From Prado023 sp963788325 (GTDB taxonomy: Bacteria; Actinomycetota; Actinomycetes; S36-B12; CAIYMF01): 64,000 nucleotides of DNA. The stretch covers positions 124,001-188,000 of the forward strand of contig CAWBGJ010000008.1 of assembly GCA_963788325.1 (NCBI GenBank), written 5' to 3'. Shown here piece after piece: positions 1 through 10,588 of this stretch. The position numbers and the translations under genes were made by a program. The notes beneath the pieces were generated by a model. The model had not been told where the DNA came from and searched no databases. It saw only the letters and a program-made list of their open reading frames with translations. Positions within the stretch are counted from its first letter, which is position 1; every line of letters begins with the position of its first letter.

Positions 1-1529
<1,529 letters not shown>

Positions 1530-1534
1530 TCACC

Positions 1535-2112
1535 ATGCCCACCCTGCGCCAAGCTCGCACCCGCCATCCGGATCCTGGTCGTGATGACCGTCCTGCTCGG
1601 CCTGCTCTACCCGGCCCTGGTCTTCGCGATCGGTCGGGTCATGCCCGCGCGGACCAACGGCTCACTGGTGGCGGTGGACGGCACGGTCGTCGGGTCCTCC
1701 CTGCTGGCCCAGGGGTTCGATACCCCCGAGTACTTCTGGCCACAGGCCGTCCGTCGGCGCGTACGACCCACTGGCCACTGGCGGATCCAACCTGGGGCCC
1801 GAACAACACCGGACCTCGTCCAGGTGATCGAGGAGCGCCGGGCGGCCGTGGCCGCCGCCAACGACGTGCCCGTGGACCAGGTGCCGGCGGATGCGGTCAC
1901 GGCCTCCGCCTCGGGGCTGGACCCGCACATCTCCCCGGAGTACGCCGCCCTGCAGGTCGCCCGAGTGGCCGGGGCACGGGGTCTGGGCACGGACGTGGTG
2001 GCCGATCTCGTCGCCGACCACACACAGGGCCGGGCGCTGGGGGTCCTCGGCGAGGCCGGGAGTCAACGTCCTCGAACTCAACCTGGCCCTCGATGCGCTG
2101 GGCAGGACGTGA
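1535..2112 (+). pseudogene. kdpC: KdpC, potassium-transporting ATPase subunit C (frameshifted)
   Basis: KdpC is the single-span membrane subunit that stabilises the KdpFABC complex and aids ATP binding. The ATG at 1535 begins MPTLR. An extra base near 1550 then gives the membrane segment with VLLGLLYPALVF. Three more single-base insertions near 1743, 1802 and 1813 together restore the frame around the conserved YFWPRPS...NLGP block. A fifth near 2062 precedes the C-terminal VNVLELNLALDALG. The length, 578 bases, equals two modulo three, as expected for five added bases in an intact gene. About 190 residues when joined, which is normal for KdpC. The ASGLDPHISP motif is intact. It sits between kdpB and kdpD in one transcription unit. 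Confidence 0.85.
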
Positions 2113-2113
2113 T

Positions 2114-4732
2114 GTGTCGGACAGACTGAACGCCGTGGACGTCTCCCCGCCGATACCGCCCGAGGAGCCGGGCGAGGTGGCGGTGCCGTCCGACGCCCAC
2201 CAAGTCGGCCAGGCGGCGAGGCACCCTGCGCGTCTACATGGGGGCGGCCCCCGGCGTCGGCAAGACCTACGACATGCTCGCTGAGGGCCATCGGCGAGCG
2301 GCCCGCGGGGCGGACGTGGTGATCGGCTTCGTCGAGACCCACGGCCGGGAGCACACCGCCGAGCTGGTCGAGGGGCTGGAGGTGGTTCCCCGCCGCGTCA
2401 TCGACCACCGCGGTGCATCGTTCACCGAGATGGACCTCGACGCAGTCCTTGCCCGCCGGCCTGAGCTGGCACTGGTCGACGAGCTCGCGCACACCAACGT
2501 CCCCGGTGCGGGCAACGCCAAGCGCTGGCAGGACGTCCAGGCCCTGCTGGACGCCGGGATCGACGTGGTCACCACCGTGAACATCCAGCATCTGGAGTCG
2601 CTGAACGACGTCGTCGAGTCGATCACCGGAATCCGCCAGCAGGAGACCGTGCCCGACGACGTCGTGCGCGCCGCCGACCAGATCGAGCTGGTGGACATGA
2701 GCCCGCAGGCACTGCGCCGCCGGCTGGCGCACGGCAATGTGTACAGCGCCGAGAAGATCGACGCGGCCCTGACCAACTTCTTCCGCGTCGGCAACCTGAC
2801 CGCGCTGCGCGAACTGGCGCTGCTCTGGGTGGCCGACCGCGTCGACGCCGCCCTGGAGAGCTACCGCGCCGACAACGCGATCACCGACACCTGGCCCGCG
2901 ACGGGAGCGCGTGGTGGTCGCCCTCACCGGCGGCCCCGAGGGCGAGACCCTGATCCGACGCGGTGCGCGGATCGCGGACTCCCGGTCAGGCGGGGAGCTG
3001 CTGGCCCTGCACGTCAGCCTCGGGGACGGACTGGCCCACGGCACCCCCGACGCCCTCCTGCGCCAACGCGCCCTCGTCGAGTCGCTGGGCGGCACCTTCC
3101 ACAACGTCCTGGGCGAGGACACGGCCGAGGCGATCCTGGAGTTCTCCCGCGGGGTGAACGCCAGCCACATCGTGATGGGTGAGACCAGCCGCGGACGGCT
3201 GCGCTCGGCCCTGCTGCCCGGCGCCAGCCCGGGCGTGATCCGCGGCAGCGGCGACATGGACGTGGTGGTCGTCACGCACCACCAGACCGGGGACCCCAGG
3301 ATCCGCACGCGCGCGTCCGCCCTGCCAGCACGACGCAGGGTCGCCGGATGGGTGCTGGCGATCCTCGGCCCACCCGTCCTGGCCCTGGCCCTGCTCAACA
3401 CCGACAGCCTGAGCCTGGTCTCCCAGGCCATGCTGGCCCTGGCGGTCACGGTCGCCCTGGTCGGGGGCCTGGCTCCTGCAGTGGCGGCCGCGGTGATCGC
3501 GGGGTTGGCCCTGAACTACCTGTTCATCGAACCCACCTACACCTGGACCATCAACCAGCCGATCAATGCCGCGGCGCTGCTGCTGATGGTGACCGTGGCG
3601 GTCGCCGTGGCGATCGTCGTCGACAACGCCGCACGCCGGACCAAGGAGGCCGCGCGGGCCCGTGCCGAGGCGGACACGCTGACGCTGCTCGCCAACTCCG
3701 TCCTGCGCGGAGAGGACGCCCTGCCCGCGATGCTCGAGCGCATCCGCGAGACGTTCGCGGTGACCAGTGCATCCCTGCTCCACGCGCGAGGATCCGGCTC
3801 GCAGGGCTGGCGCGTGATCACCTCGAGCGGCGACAGGCCTCCGACCGACCGACGGCCAGGGCGTGCGCGTCCCGGTGTCCGACACTGCGGTCCTCATGCT
3901 GGAGGGCCGTGACCTGTCCGCTGAGGACACCCGGGTCCTGTCGGCGGTCTCGGCCCAGATCGGCACGCTGCTGGAGCGCGAGCAGTTGCGCGTCGAGGCG
4001 TCCAGCGCCCGGATCGAGCGGGCCCGCAGCGACATCCGCTCCTCGCTGCTCGCCGCCGTCAGCCACGACCTGCGCAGCCCACTGGCCGGTATCAAGGCCT
4101 GCGTGGGGACCCTGCGCGCACCCGACCTCGACCTGCCCGAAGCCGATCCGCGCAGAGCTGCTGGCCGGGATCGAGAGCTCGGCCGACCGGCTGCAGGGCC
4201 TGATCGACAACCTGCTGGACATGAGCCGCCTGGACGCCGGCGCGCTGGTGCTGCGCACCGAGCCGGTCGCCCTGGACGAGGTCGTGCCCCGTGCCCTGAC
4301 CGGAGTGCCGCCGGAGATCGGGTCGATGTCGACGTGCGCGTCACCCTGCCCACAGTCCTCGGCGACGCGGGGCTCATCGAGCGGATCATCGCCAACCTCG
4401 TCGAGAACGCCCTGCGCTACTCACCGCCCGAGCACCCGGTGCGGATCACCGCCGGCACCATCAAGGACAAGGTCGTGCTGCGCGTCGTCGACCGAGGACC
4501 CGGAGTCCCCGCGCAGAGCCTCGAGTCCATCTTCAGCGCCTTCCAACGCCTCGGTGACGTGCCGGCCGGTCAGGGCGTGGGTCTGGGCCTGGCTGTCTCC
4601 CGAGGATTCGCACAGGCCAACGGGGGCACCCTCGACGCAGAGGAGACACCGGGCGGTGGCCTCACCATGGTGCTGACCCTGCAGCGCGCCGATGCCTCGG
4701 CCCAGGACGAGGGCCTCGGAGGGCGACCATGA
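2114..4732 (+). pseudogene. kdpD: KdpD, potassium/turgor-sensing histidine kinase (frameshifted)
   Basis: KdpD is the membrane sensor kinase that phosphorylates KdpE when potassium is low. The start is GTG at 2114, next to the kdpC stop. Joined across frames it shows the N-terminal KdpD domain with a Walker A motif GAAPGVGKT (about 2240-2266), a universal-stress-like domain (about 2905-3290), four membrane spans (about 3340-3620) and a GAF-like region. It also shows the phosphoacceptor motif SHDLRSP near 4060-4083 and an ATPase domain with NLVENALRYS and GVGLGLAVS. Frame changes occur near 2190, 2905, 3848 and 4150 (each one extra base) and near 4320 (one missing or two extra). The net length is a multiple of three, consistent with those counts. 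Its stop overlaps kdpE by four bases. Confidence 0.87.
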
Positions 4733-5403
4733 CCCGGATCCTCATCATCGAGGACGAGCCTGCCCTGGCACGCGCCCTGGCGATCACCCTCAACGCCCGG
4801 GGCTACGAGACCGACGTAGCCGTGACCGGGACAGCCGGCCTGGACCTGGCGGCCAGCAGCCACCCCGACCTGATCCTGCTCGACCTCGGGCTCCCCGATC
4901 TCGACGGCATGGAGATCCTGCACGCGGTCCGCGGCTGGAGCCAGGTCCCGGTTGTGGTCCTCTCGGCACGCCAGACCAGCCACGACAAGGTCGCCGCCCT
5001 CGACGCCGGCGCCGACGACTACGTCTCCAAGCCGTTCGCGATGGACGAGCTGCTGGCTCGGATCCGCGCGGCCACCCGGCGTGCCGCCGGCGCCGAGGCC
5101 GACCCCGTGGTCGTCACCGAGACCTTCACCATCGACCTGGCCGCGCGGCTGGTGACCCGCGACGGACAACCCGTGCGCCTCACCCCCACCGAATGGCGGC
5201 TCCTGGAGATCCTGGCCCGCAACGCCGGGCGGATCGTGACCCAGAAGGAGCTGCTGCGCGAGCTTCGTGGCCCTGACTTGGACCGCGAGAGCCACTACCT
5301 GCGCGTGTACCTCGCCCAGCTGCGGCGCAAGCTCGAGCCCGATCCCGCACGACCGCGCCACCTCCTGACCGACCCGGGGATCGGCTACCGGCTGGTCACC
5401 TGA
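4729..5403 (+). CDS. kdpE: KdpE, OmpR-family response regulator of potassium uptake
   Basis: Intact 224-residue response regulator, the partner of KdpD. The receiver domain occupies residues 1-120, with acidic pocket residues near 8-9, phosphoacceptor Asp52 (ILLDLGLPD) and the conserved Lys in SKPF. A winged-helix OmpR/PhoB DNA-binding domain follows at residues 125-224 (LTPTEWRLLEILARN). In the family, phosphorylated KdpE activates the kdp promoter. The ATG overlaps the kdpD stop by four bases, so translation is probably coupled. Unlike the three genes before it, it has no frameshift. A channel gene starts only 26 bases downstream, so KdpDE may also control that uptake system; this is inferred from spacing only. 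Confidence 0.95.
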   Translation: MTRILIIEDEPALARALAITLNARGYETDVAVTGTAGLDLAASSHPDLILLDLGLPDLDGMEILHAVRGWSQVPVVVLSARQTSHDKVAALDAGADDYVSKPFAMDELLARIRAATRRAAGAEADPVVVTETFTIDLAARLVTRDGQPVRLTPTEWRLLEILARNAGRIVTQKELLRELRGPDLDRESHYLRVYLAQLRRKLEPDPARPRHLLTDPGIGYRLVT

Positions 5404-5429
5404 GTGCGGATCCACGTCGCCATGTCCCC

Positions 5430-6809
5430 GTGGTGGCAGGATGGCGTCCGGCCGAAGTGGTGGGGAGGTGGGTGGTGCGTCGCTCGTCACGGTTGCGCGC
5501 TGCCCGGTCCATCTCGCTGGGGTTCGCCGGTGCGGTGTTGGTTGGGGCCGGGCTGTTGATGCTGCCGTGGTCGACGCCTGGGGCGGAGTCCGCGTCGGTG
5601 ACCACGGCCCTGTTCACCGCGGCCTCGGCGGTGTGTGTGACGGGGCTGGTCGTGGTGGACACCGGCACCTACTGGTCGTCGGCGGGTCAGGTGATCATCC
5701 TGCTGCTGATCCAGCTGGGTGGGCTGGGCCTGATGACGGTGGCATCGCTGGTGGCGCTGACCCTGTCGGGTCGCCTCGGGGTGCGCACCCGGCTGGTGGC
5801 CCAGACCGAGACCCGGTCCTCCCGAGCTGGGGACGTGCGCCGGATGGTGCGCTGGATCGTGCTGTTCTCGCTGTCCTTCGAGGCGGTGCTGGCGGCATGG
5901 CTGACGTTCCAGCAGTCCACCACCTACGGACGCTCGTTCGGGTCGGCCCTGTGGTGGGGGGTGTTCCACGCGGTCTCGGCATTCAACAACGCCGGGTTCT
6001 CCACCGACTCGGCCAGCCTGGTCCCCTACGCCGGGCAGGCCGGAATCCTGCTCCCGGTCAGCCTCGCGGTGATCATCGGGGGCATCGGGTTCCCGGTGCT
6101 GGTCGAGCTGGCCGGGAACTGGCGGCGGCCCTCGACGTGGACGATCCTGACCCGGATCGTGGTGATCGGCACCCTCGCACTGCTGACCGTTTCGACCCTG
6201 CTGGTGCTGGTCGCCGAGTGGGACAACCCCAAGACCCTCGGGGCCCTGCCCCTGGGCCAGAGCGTGTTGACCGCGTTCGTGATCGCCGTGATGCCGCGCA
6301 CGGCCGGGTTCAACGCGATCGACATGGCCGCCCAGAGCCCGGACACCGTGTTCCTGACCCAGTTCCTGATGCTGATCGGCGGGGGCAGCGCGGGCACTGC
6401 CGGCGGGATCAAGATCAGCACGATCGGCGTGCTGGCGTTCATGGTCTGGGCCCAGGCCCGAGGCGAGCAGGACGTCAACGTGGCCCGGCGCCGGGTGCCC
6501 GCCGAGTCACAGCGCCAGGCGGTGATGGTCCTGGGCCTCGCAGCCGCCGCGATCACCACCGGCTCGCTGATCGCCCTGCACCTGACTGAGCTGCCGACCG
6601 AGGCCGTAGTCTTCGAGGTGATCTCCGCGTTCAGCACCGTGGGGCTGAGCCTGGGCATCACGCCCGAGCTATCCAGCCCCGTCCTGTGGCTGCTGGCCCT
6701 GCTGATGTTCATCGGACGCACCGGCCCGGTCACCCTGGCCGCCGCATTCCTCACCCAGGACCGCGGCCACACCTACCGACTGCCCGAGGAGAGGACCATC
6801 GTTGGCTGA
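5430..6809 (+). CDS. ktrB: TrkH/KtrB-family potassium channel subunit
   Basis: Membrane-embedded potassium translocation subunit of about 445-459 residues, the usual size for KtrB. It contains four repeated membrane-pore-membrane units; filter-like loops include SAFNNAGFST, AGFNAID and GGGSAGTAGGIK. The last of these is typical of the third pore region and the inter-repeat loop. The longest reading starts at GTG 5430. GTG codons at 5472 or 5475 lie just after a GGGGAGG ribosome site and are also possible starts, giving RRSSRLRAARSISLGF as the N-terminus. The stop overlaps the next gene by eight bases, linking it to its cytoplasmic regulator. Family knowledge: it works with an RCK-domain partner that gates it by nucleotide binding. 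Confidence 0.92.
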   Translation: MVAGWRPAEVVGRWVVRRSSRLRAARSISLGFAGAVLVGAGLLMLPWSTPGAESASVTTALFTAASAVCVTGLVVVDTGTYWSSAGQVIILLLIQLGGLGLMTVASLVALTLSGRLGVRTRLVAQTETRSSRAGDVRRMVRWIVLFSLSFEAVLAAWLTFQQSTTYGRSFGSALWWGVFHAVSAFNNAGFSTDSASLVPYAGQAGILLPVSLAVIIGGIGFPVLVELAGNWRRPSTWTILTRIVVIGTLALLTVSTLLVLVAEWDNPKTLGALPLGQSVLTAFVIAVMPRTAGFNAIDMAAQSPDTVFLTQFLMLIGGGSAGTAGGIKISTIGVLAFMVWAQARGEQDVNVARRRVPAESQRQAVMVLGLAAAAITTGSLIALHLTELPTEAVVFEVISAFSTVGLSLGITPELSSPVLWLLALLMFIGRTGPVTLAAAFLTQDRGHTYRLPEERTIVG

Positions 6810-7464
6810 CACCCGCACCCCCGTTCTGGTCATCGGCCTGGGCCGCTTCGGCCGATCCCTGGCCCTGGCCCTGACCGCCGAGGGAACCGACGTCATGGTC
6901 ATCGACCAGCGCGCCGACCTCGCCCAACGATTCAGCACCCGACTGGACAACATCGTCATCGGCGACGCCACCGACATCGACCTGCTCCGCGAAGTCGGTG
7001 CCGACCAGTACACCCGCGCCGTCGTGGCCATCGGCGACGACGAGCACGCCAGCATCCTGGCCACCTCGCACCTGTCCCAACTCGAGGTCGAACAGATCTG
7101 GGCCAAAGCCAACAGCGGCACCCACGCCCGCATCCTGGAACGCGTCGGGGCCCACCACGTGATCTTCCCCGAGGACGAGACCGGGCGCCGCGTCGCCCAC
7201 CTCGTCGGCAGCCACGCGCTGGACTACCTTCCGGTGGACCCCACCTGGGCCGCCGTCGTCACCCACCCCGCCCGCTCCTTGACCGGAGAGCCCCTGCACA
7301 GCCTGCGCGCCCCCGAGAAGTTCGGCGTACGCATCGTCTCGGTCAAACCCCAACACGCCACCGGCTACACCCACGCCCAACCCGACACCGTCCTGCAATA
7401 CGGCGACACCATCCTCATCACCGGCCGCCCCGAAGACCTCACCAAGTTCCTCAAGCGCGCCTAG
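6802..7464 (+). CDS. ktrA: KtrA/TrkA-like RCK-domain regulator of potassium uptake
   Basis: Cytoplasmic gating subunit of 220 residues. An N-terminal RCK_N Rossmann fold shows GLGRFGRSLA near residues 10-19 and a nucleotide-binding acidic residue at the end of strand two (MVIDQRAD). A TrkA_C domain of about 80 residues follows. One RCK unit makes it KtrA-like; classical enterobacterial TrkA has two units and about 450 residues. The start is TTG at 6802, inside the last codons of the channel gene, preceded by GAGGAGAGG. The pair therefore looks translationally coupled. No other ktr gene lies nearby. Confidence 0.9.
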   Translation: MADTRTPVLVIGLGRFGRSLALALTAEGTDVMVIDQRADLAQRFSTRLDNIVIGDATDIDLLREVGADQYTRAVVAIGDDEHASILATSHLSQLEVEQIWAKANSGTHARILERVGAHHVIFPEDETGRRVAHLVGSHALDYLPVDPTWAAVVTHPARSLTGEPLHSLRAPEKFGVRIVSVKPQHATGYTHAQPDTVLQYGDTILITGRPEDLTKFLKRA

Positions 7465-7767
7465 TGGCCAGCCGGTCCGGCGCCGCTACACGTCACACTG
7501 AGGCTCGCGTGGAACGTGATGCTGAGTACGGTGAACAGGTCGTGGTATCGAGCCTCGATAGCCGCGAACGGGGCGGACGTCCATGACGGACTGCCCGGCT
7601 CCCAGTCCAGATACCGCTTGCCGGGACAGTCGGGGATCTGTCCATAGACGTCGCTGTTGATGCGGCGTCCTACTCGGCGGTGTGGGGCAGGTTCCCGGTG
7701 GCGCCCATGTCAGTGTGACGCCGCTGCCTGTTGTACGTTCCAGTACTACTGGCGGTACCATTGCCTC
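7465..7767. other. Intergenic region between ktrA and hicA
   Basis: No convincing gene in about 300 bases. It contains a perfect 15-base palindrome, TATCGAG-C-CTCGATA, at 7546-7560, of unknown role and too short to be a typical terminator. The last 37 bases hold the hicA promoter, described separately. Confidence 0.5.
7731..7767 (+). promoter_or_regulatory. Leaderless hicA promoter with inverted-repeat operator
   Basis: A -35-like TTGTAC (7731-7736) and a -10-like TACCAT (7756-7761) are separated by 19 bases. Exactly six bases separate the -10 box from the GTG start at 7768, so the first transcribed base would be about the start codon. Inside the spacer lies a perfect inverted repeat CCAGTA-C-TACTGG (7740-7752), a natural binding site for the HicB DNA-binding domain. 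The sites are seen; function is inferred. Confidence 0.55.
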
Positions 7768-8016
7768 GTGCCTTCGGTAGCCAAGATCGTCACCGCGATG
7801 TGCGCGAACCCGCGCAACGTCCGCTTCGACGACCTCGCCAAGGTCTGCGAGCACCACTTCGGCCCGCCGAGAACCAGCGGTGGATCGCATCTGGTGTTCA
7901 AGACGCCCTGGCCCGGCGACCCGCGGGTCAACATCCAGAACGACCACGGCACGGCGAAGGCCTACCAGGTGCGCCAAGTCCTGGCCGCGATAGAGAAGAA
8001 GGAGGCTGACTCATGA
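7768..8016 (+). CDS. hicA: HicA-family mRNA interferase toxin
   Basis: Small protein of 82 residues with the double-stranded-RNA-binding-like HicA fold. The signature SGGSHLVF near residues 33-40 carries the catalytic His of the family, and NIQNDHGTAKAYQVRQVL forms the C-terminal part. HicA cleaves mRNA without needing ribosomes and is neutralised by HicB. I chose GTG 7768 because it begins the conserved SVAKIVTAM segment and sits six bases after a -10 box; an upstream in-frame extension has no family support. The stop overlaps the hicB ATG by four bases, the usual toxin-first order for hicAB. Confidence 0.85.
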   Translation: MPSVAKIVTAMCANPRNVRFDDLAKVCEHHFGPPRTSGGSHLVFKTPWPGDPRVNIQNDHGTAKAYQVRQVLAAIEKKEADS

Positions 8017-8357
8017 GCGACACGACGATTGACGTCACCCGATACACGTACCGGGTCACCTGGTCGGTCGAGGACGATCAGTACGTCGCTACCTGTGTGG
8101 AGCTACCCTCACTGTCCTGGCTGGCCGACACCCAGGAGGACGCACTGGGCGGGCTTCGCCACCTCGTCGCCGAAGTCGTCCGGGATCTGACCGACACCGG
8201 CGAGCCGGTGCCGGAACCGCTGTCCTCGCGGTCCTACTCGGGCAAGTTCAACCTCCGCGTCGGCGAACAGCTCCACCGCCGACTCGCCATCGAAGCCGCC
8301 GAGGAGCACCTCAGCCTCAACCAATACGTCGTCCGCCGACTCAGCGACGCATCCTGA
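8013..8357 (+). CDS. hicB: HicB-family antitoxin
   Basis: 114-residue antitoxin. The N-terminal partial RNase-H-like HicB fold contains YRVTWSVEDDQYVATCVELP near residues 12-31 and the SWLADTQEDAL region. The C-terminal 40 residues (SGKFNLRVGEQLHRRLAIEAAEE, split here only for description) form an Arc/ribbon-helix-helix DNA-binding motif. Known role: it binds and blocks HicA and represses its own promoter; the palindrome at 7740-7752 is the obvious candidate site. ATG at 8013 overlaps the hicA stop. The next gene is convergent on the minus strand. Confidence 0.88.
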   Translation: MSDTTIDVTRYTYRVTWSVEDDQYVATCVELPSLSWLADTQEDALGGLRHLVAEVVRDLTDTGEPVPEPLSSRSYSGKFNLRVGEQLHRRLAIEAAEEHLSLNQYVVRRLSDAS

Positions 8358-8468
8358 GCCCCGGGCCGAGCCCCACCCGCGGACGGGACGCCCGACTCGC
8401 GGCGGAAAGCAGCACCTTCCTTTGGTGGCTCGGACCGGTGCCATCCATCGGATATGTGAGCGGTGTCG

Positions 8469-9926
8469 TCAGGGGGCCAGGCCTGGGCCTGCCCACAGGT
8501 GCCAGTCCCCAGCGTCGGGCGGGGCGGGCGCGCCTTCCCCTTCGCTTGTGCCGCCGAGCAGTGCGCGGGTGAGTTGCTCGGTGTCGCTGAGCATCTCGGT
8601 CACGGCATTGGCCAGGCCCGCGTCGTCGGCGGGCTGCTCGGCGTCGGCGGCGATCAGGACGGTTCGTCGGGTTAGCTCTTTGAAGAACGACGCCGTCACT
8701 CCACCGCATCGCCCGGCGGCGTCGTCGAGGGCGGCTGGGGTCACCGGGAGGTCGCGGGCGTAGAGGGCCAGCAGCGCCCGGCGGGCGGCCTCGTCGGGCA
8801 GTGGGATCTCCACGGCCAGGTCGACCCGTCCCGGGCGCTGACTCAATGCGGCCTCGAGCAGGTCCGCGCGGTTGGTGGTCAGGATGAACGCCACATCGGC
8901 CTCGGCGGTGAGCCCGTCCATCGCGTCGAGCAGGGTGAACAGCAGCGGTTGCGGGCCCATGTGCATCTCACGGTGCTCGGCGATCAGGTCCACGTCCTCG
9001 AGCACCACGACCGCCGGCTGCAACGCATGCGCCAACTCGGTGGCATCGGAGACCAACCCCAGGGCGTTGCCCGACAGCACCACGCAGGTCGCCCCGGGCA
9101 TCGCCCCGAGCAGGTAGCGCACGGTGTGCGTCTTGCCGGTGCCCGGCGGCCCGTAGAGCAACAGCCCGCGCTTGAGGTGCTGCCCGGCCGCGCGCAGCGC
9201 ATCCCGGTGCCGCACCGCACCGACGACGTGGCGCTCCACCCGGGACAGCGTCCCCTCGGGCAGGACCACCTCCTGCGCGCCCAACTGTGGGCGTTCCAGG
9301 AATCGGATCCCACCCTCGCTCGGGGCATACATGCCACCAGTCAGGTCGAAGGCCAGGACCTGCCCGCGGAACACACTGCGCGCCACCATCAACCGGCGCA
9401 CCTCGGCCAGCAGCGCCTCGGACACCTCGCCGGGGGCTACCACCTCCAACCGGCACGCGTTGTCGTACTGCCGGTTCGCTGCACGTTGCAGCACGGCGAC
9501 CGGGGCCCCGTCGAAGTGGAAGAGATGCACCCCCAGCGCGACCGCCTCACGGGAGGACGCGGGGCCGGTGTCCACCCGCGCTCGGTCCACCGCCCCGACC
9601 GGGGTACCCCACCCCCCGCGGCGGGCCAGCATGTCGCCGAACGTCTGATGATGACGCTGGTCCCCGCCCCCAATCCCGACCAGCACCCCACCGCCGTGGG
9701 CCTCCAGCAGGGCCTCGACGGCGACGTCCAGGTTCACGAACTGGTGACTGGGCACGTCCAACCGCACCACCGGCACCGTCGCCGGATCCACCCCCAGATG
9801 CGCCTCGAGCACCTCCCCCAGCGGCGGACCTGACGACTGCGCGACCGCCCGAACAGCGTCCAACGCCTCATCCATGAACCGCTGAACTGACGACATCACA
9901 TCCCACGTGCGCTCATCCACAACCAC
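8469..9926 (-). CDS. AAA-family ATPase with uncharacterised N-terminal half
   Basis: 485-residue cytoplasmic ATPase. The C-terminal half is a classical AAA module: Walker A GPPGTGKT (259-266), Walker B VVVLEDVD (306-313), sensor TTN (350-352) and an arginine-finger region QRPGRVD (363-369). The order and spacing resemble FtsH/CDC48-type unfoldases. The first 210 residues match no domain I recognise and contain a glycine-rich stretch (HGGGVLVGIGGGDQ, 77-90). There is no protease domain, no membrane segment and no obvious partner gene; it lies between two toxin-antitoxin modules. Function unknown. Start GTG/ATG choice is uncertain: an ATG lies ten codons inside. Confidence 0.8.
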   Translation of the reverse strand: MVVDERTWDVMSSVQRFMDEALDAVRAVAQSSGPPLGEVLEAHLGVDPATVPVVRLDVPSHQFVNLDVAVEALLEAHGGGVLVGIGGGDQRHHQTFGDMLARRGGWGTPVGAVDRARVDTGPASSREAVALGVHLFHFDGAPVAVLQRAANRQYDNACRLEVVAPGEVSEALLAEVRRLMVARSVFRGQVLAFDLTGGMYAPSEGGIRFLERPQLGAQEVVLPEGTLSRVERHVVGAVRHRDALRAAGQHLKRGLLLYGPPGTGKTHTVRYLLGAMPGATCVVLSGNALGLVSDATELAHALQPAVVVLEDVDLIAEHREMHMGPQPLLFTLLDAMDGLTAEADVAFILTTNRADLLEAALSQRPGRVDLAVEIPLPDEAARRALLALYARDLPVTPAALDDAAGRCGGVTASFFKELTRRTVLIAADAEQPADDAGLANAVTEMLSDTEQLTRALLGGTSEGEGAPAPPDAGDWHLWAGPGLAP

Positions 9927-10019
9927 GACGCTAATGGGTCCGCAACGGCTGGTTCTCCTTGGCAGGCTGTCGTCCGCGCCGCCGGCGGGTCAGGTCGTGG
10001 TGCCGGCGGTCAGGGCCGA

Positions 10020-10346
10020 TCACTGCGCAGGGCTATCCAGGAATGCGTCCATCTGGCGGAACAGGCGGTCGAGGTTCTTCGCGTTCGTCCCCCAATCGAC
10101 CAGGCCGAACTTCAACTCGGACCGGGCACTCACCTGCACGCAGCCCGACGCACCCTGACCGAGGCGAACCCCGACGCGCTCCCCCCACGACGCGAACGAC
10201 CCGGAAGTCGTGAGGCTGATCACACCGGCCACCCGGTCGGCGTGGTGCAGCGTCATCCCCGACTCGACCGCAGCCCAACACGCCGCGTTGAACACGCCGT
10301 CGTAGTCCCCAACGAAGGACCGATTCATACCGATAGAACGTGCCAT
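10020..10346 (-). CDS. Conserved hypothetical protein, about 108 residues
   Basis: Small soluble protein starting at ATG 10346 (MARSIGMNRSFVGDYD). The pattern of WAAVESGMTLHHADRVAGVISL, then SWGERVGVRL, then SELKFGLVDWGTNAKNLDRLF recalls a widespread family of small alpha/beta proteins of unknown function, in which SWGE and DWGKN motifs recur. The reading is open further upstream, but that extension is arginine-rich and has no family support, so I chose the internal ATG. No signal peptide or membrane segment. Neighbours give no clue. Confidence 0.6.
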   Translation of the reverse strand: MARSIGMNRSFVGDYDGVFNAACWAAVESGMTLHHADRVAGVISLTTSGSFASWGERVGVRLGQGASGCVQVSARSELKFGLVDWGTNAKNLDRLFRQMDAFLDSPAQ

Positions 10347-10588
10347 GACCCCATGATGCTCCGCACGTGGGTTCACCCACGCAACAGGCAGCGCAGATGT
10401 GCCCCCCATAACGGGTCCGGCGCTCTGACCAACGATCACGCAAACGCAGCGCCGGGAGCTGATCAGTGAGGCCGGCATCGAACACGGCAAGAGCGTCCAC
10501 AGGCGGCGTAGTCGCATCGGGCTCCGCGACACCGGGACGGCGCGCGGCGGAAGGCAGCGCCTATACGGCCGCTCGTGCAGGGGTGCTT
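10347..10588. other. Intergenic region
   Basis: About 240 bases between the hypothetical gene and the MazF-like gene. I see no supported gene, terminator hairpin or clear promoter. Confidence 0.4.

Noticed and set aside
1662..3449. A 595-codon minus-strand frame opposite kdpC and kdpD
   Set aside because: Arg/Ser/Pro-rich translation, no family; the plus strand encodes KdpC/KdpD motifs despite frameshifts.
7546..7560. 15-base perfect palindrome as a terminator or attachment site
   Set aside because: The stem is only seven pairs with a one-base centre and no T-run, and there is no integrase or duplicated copy nearby.
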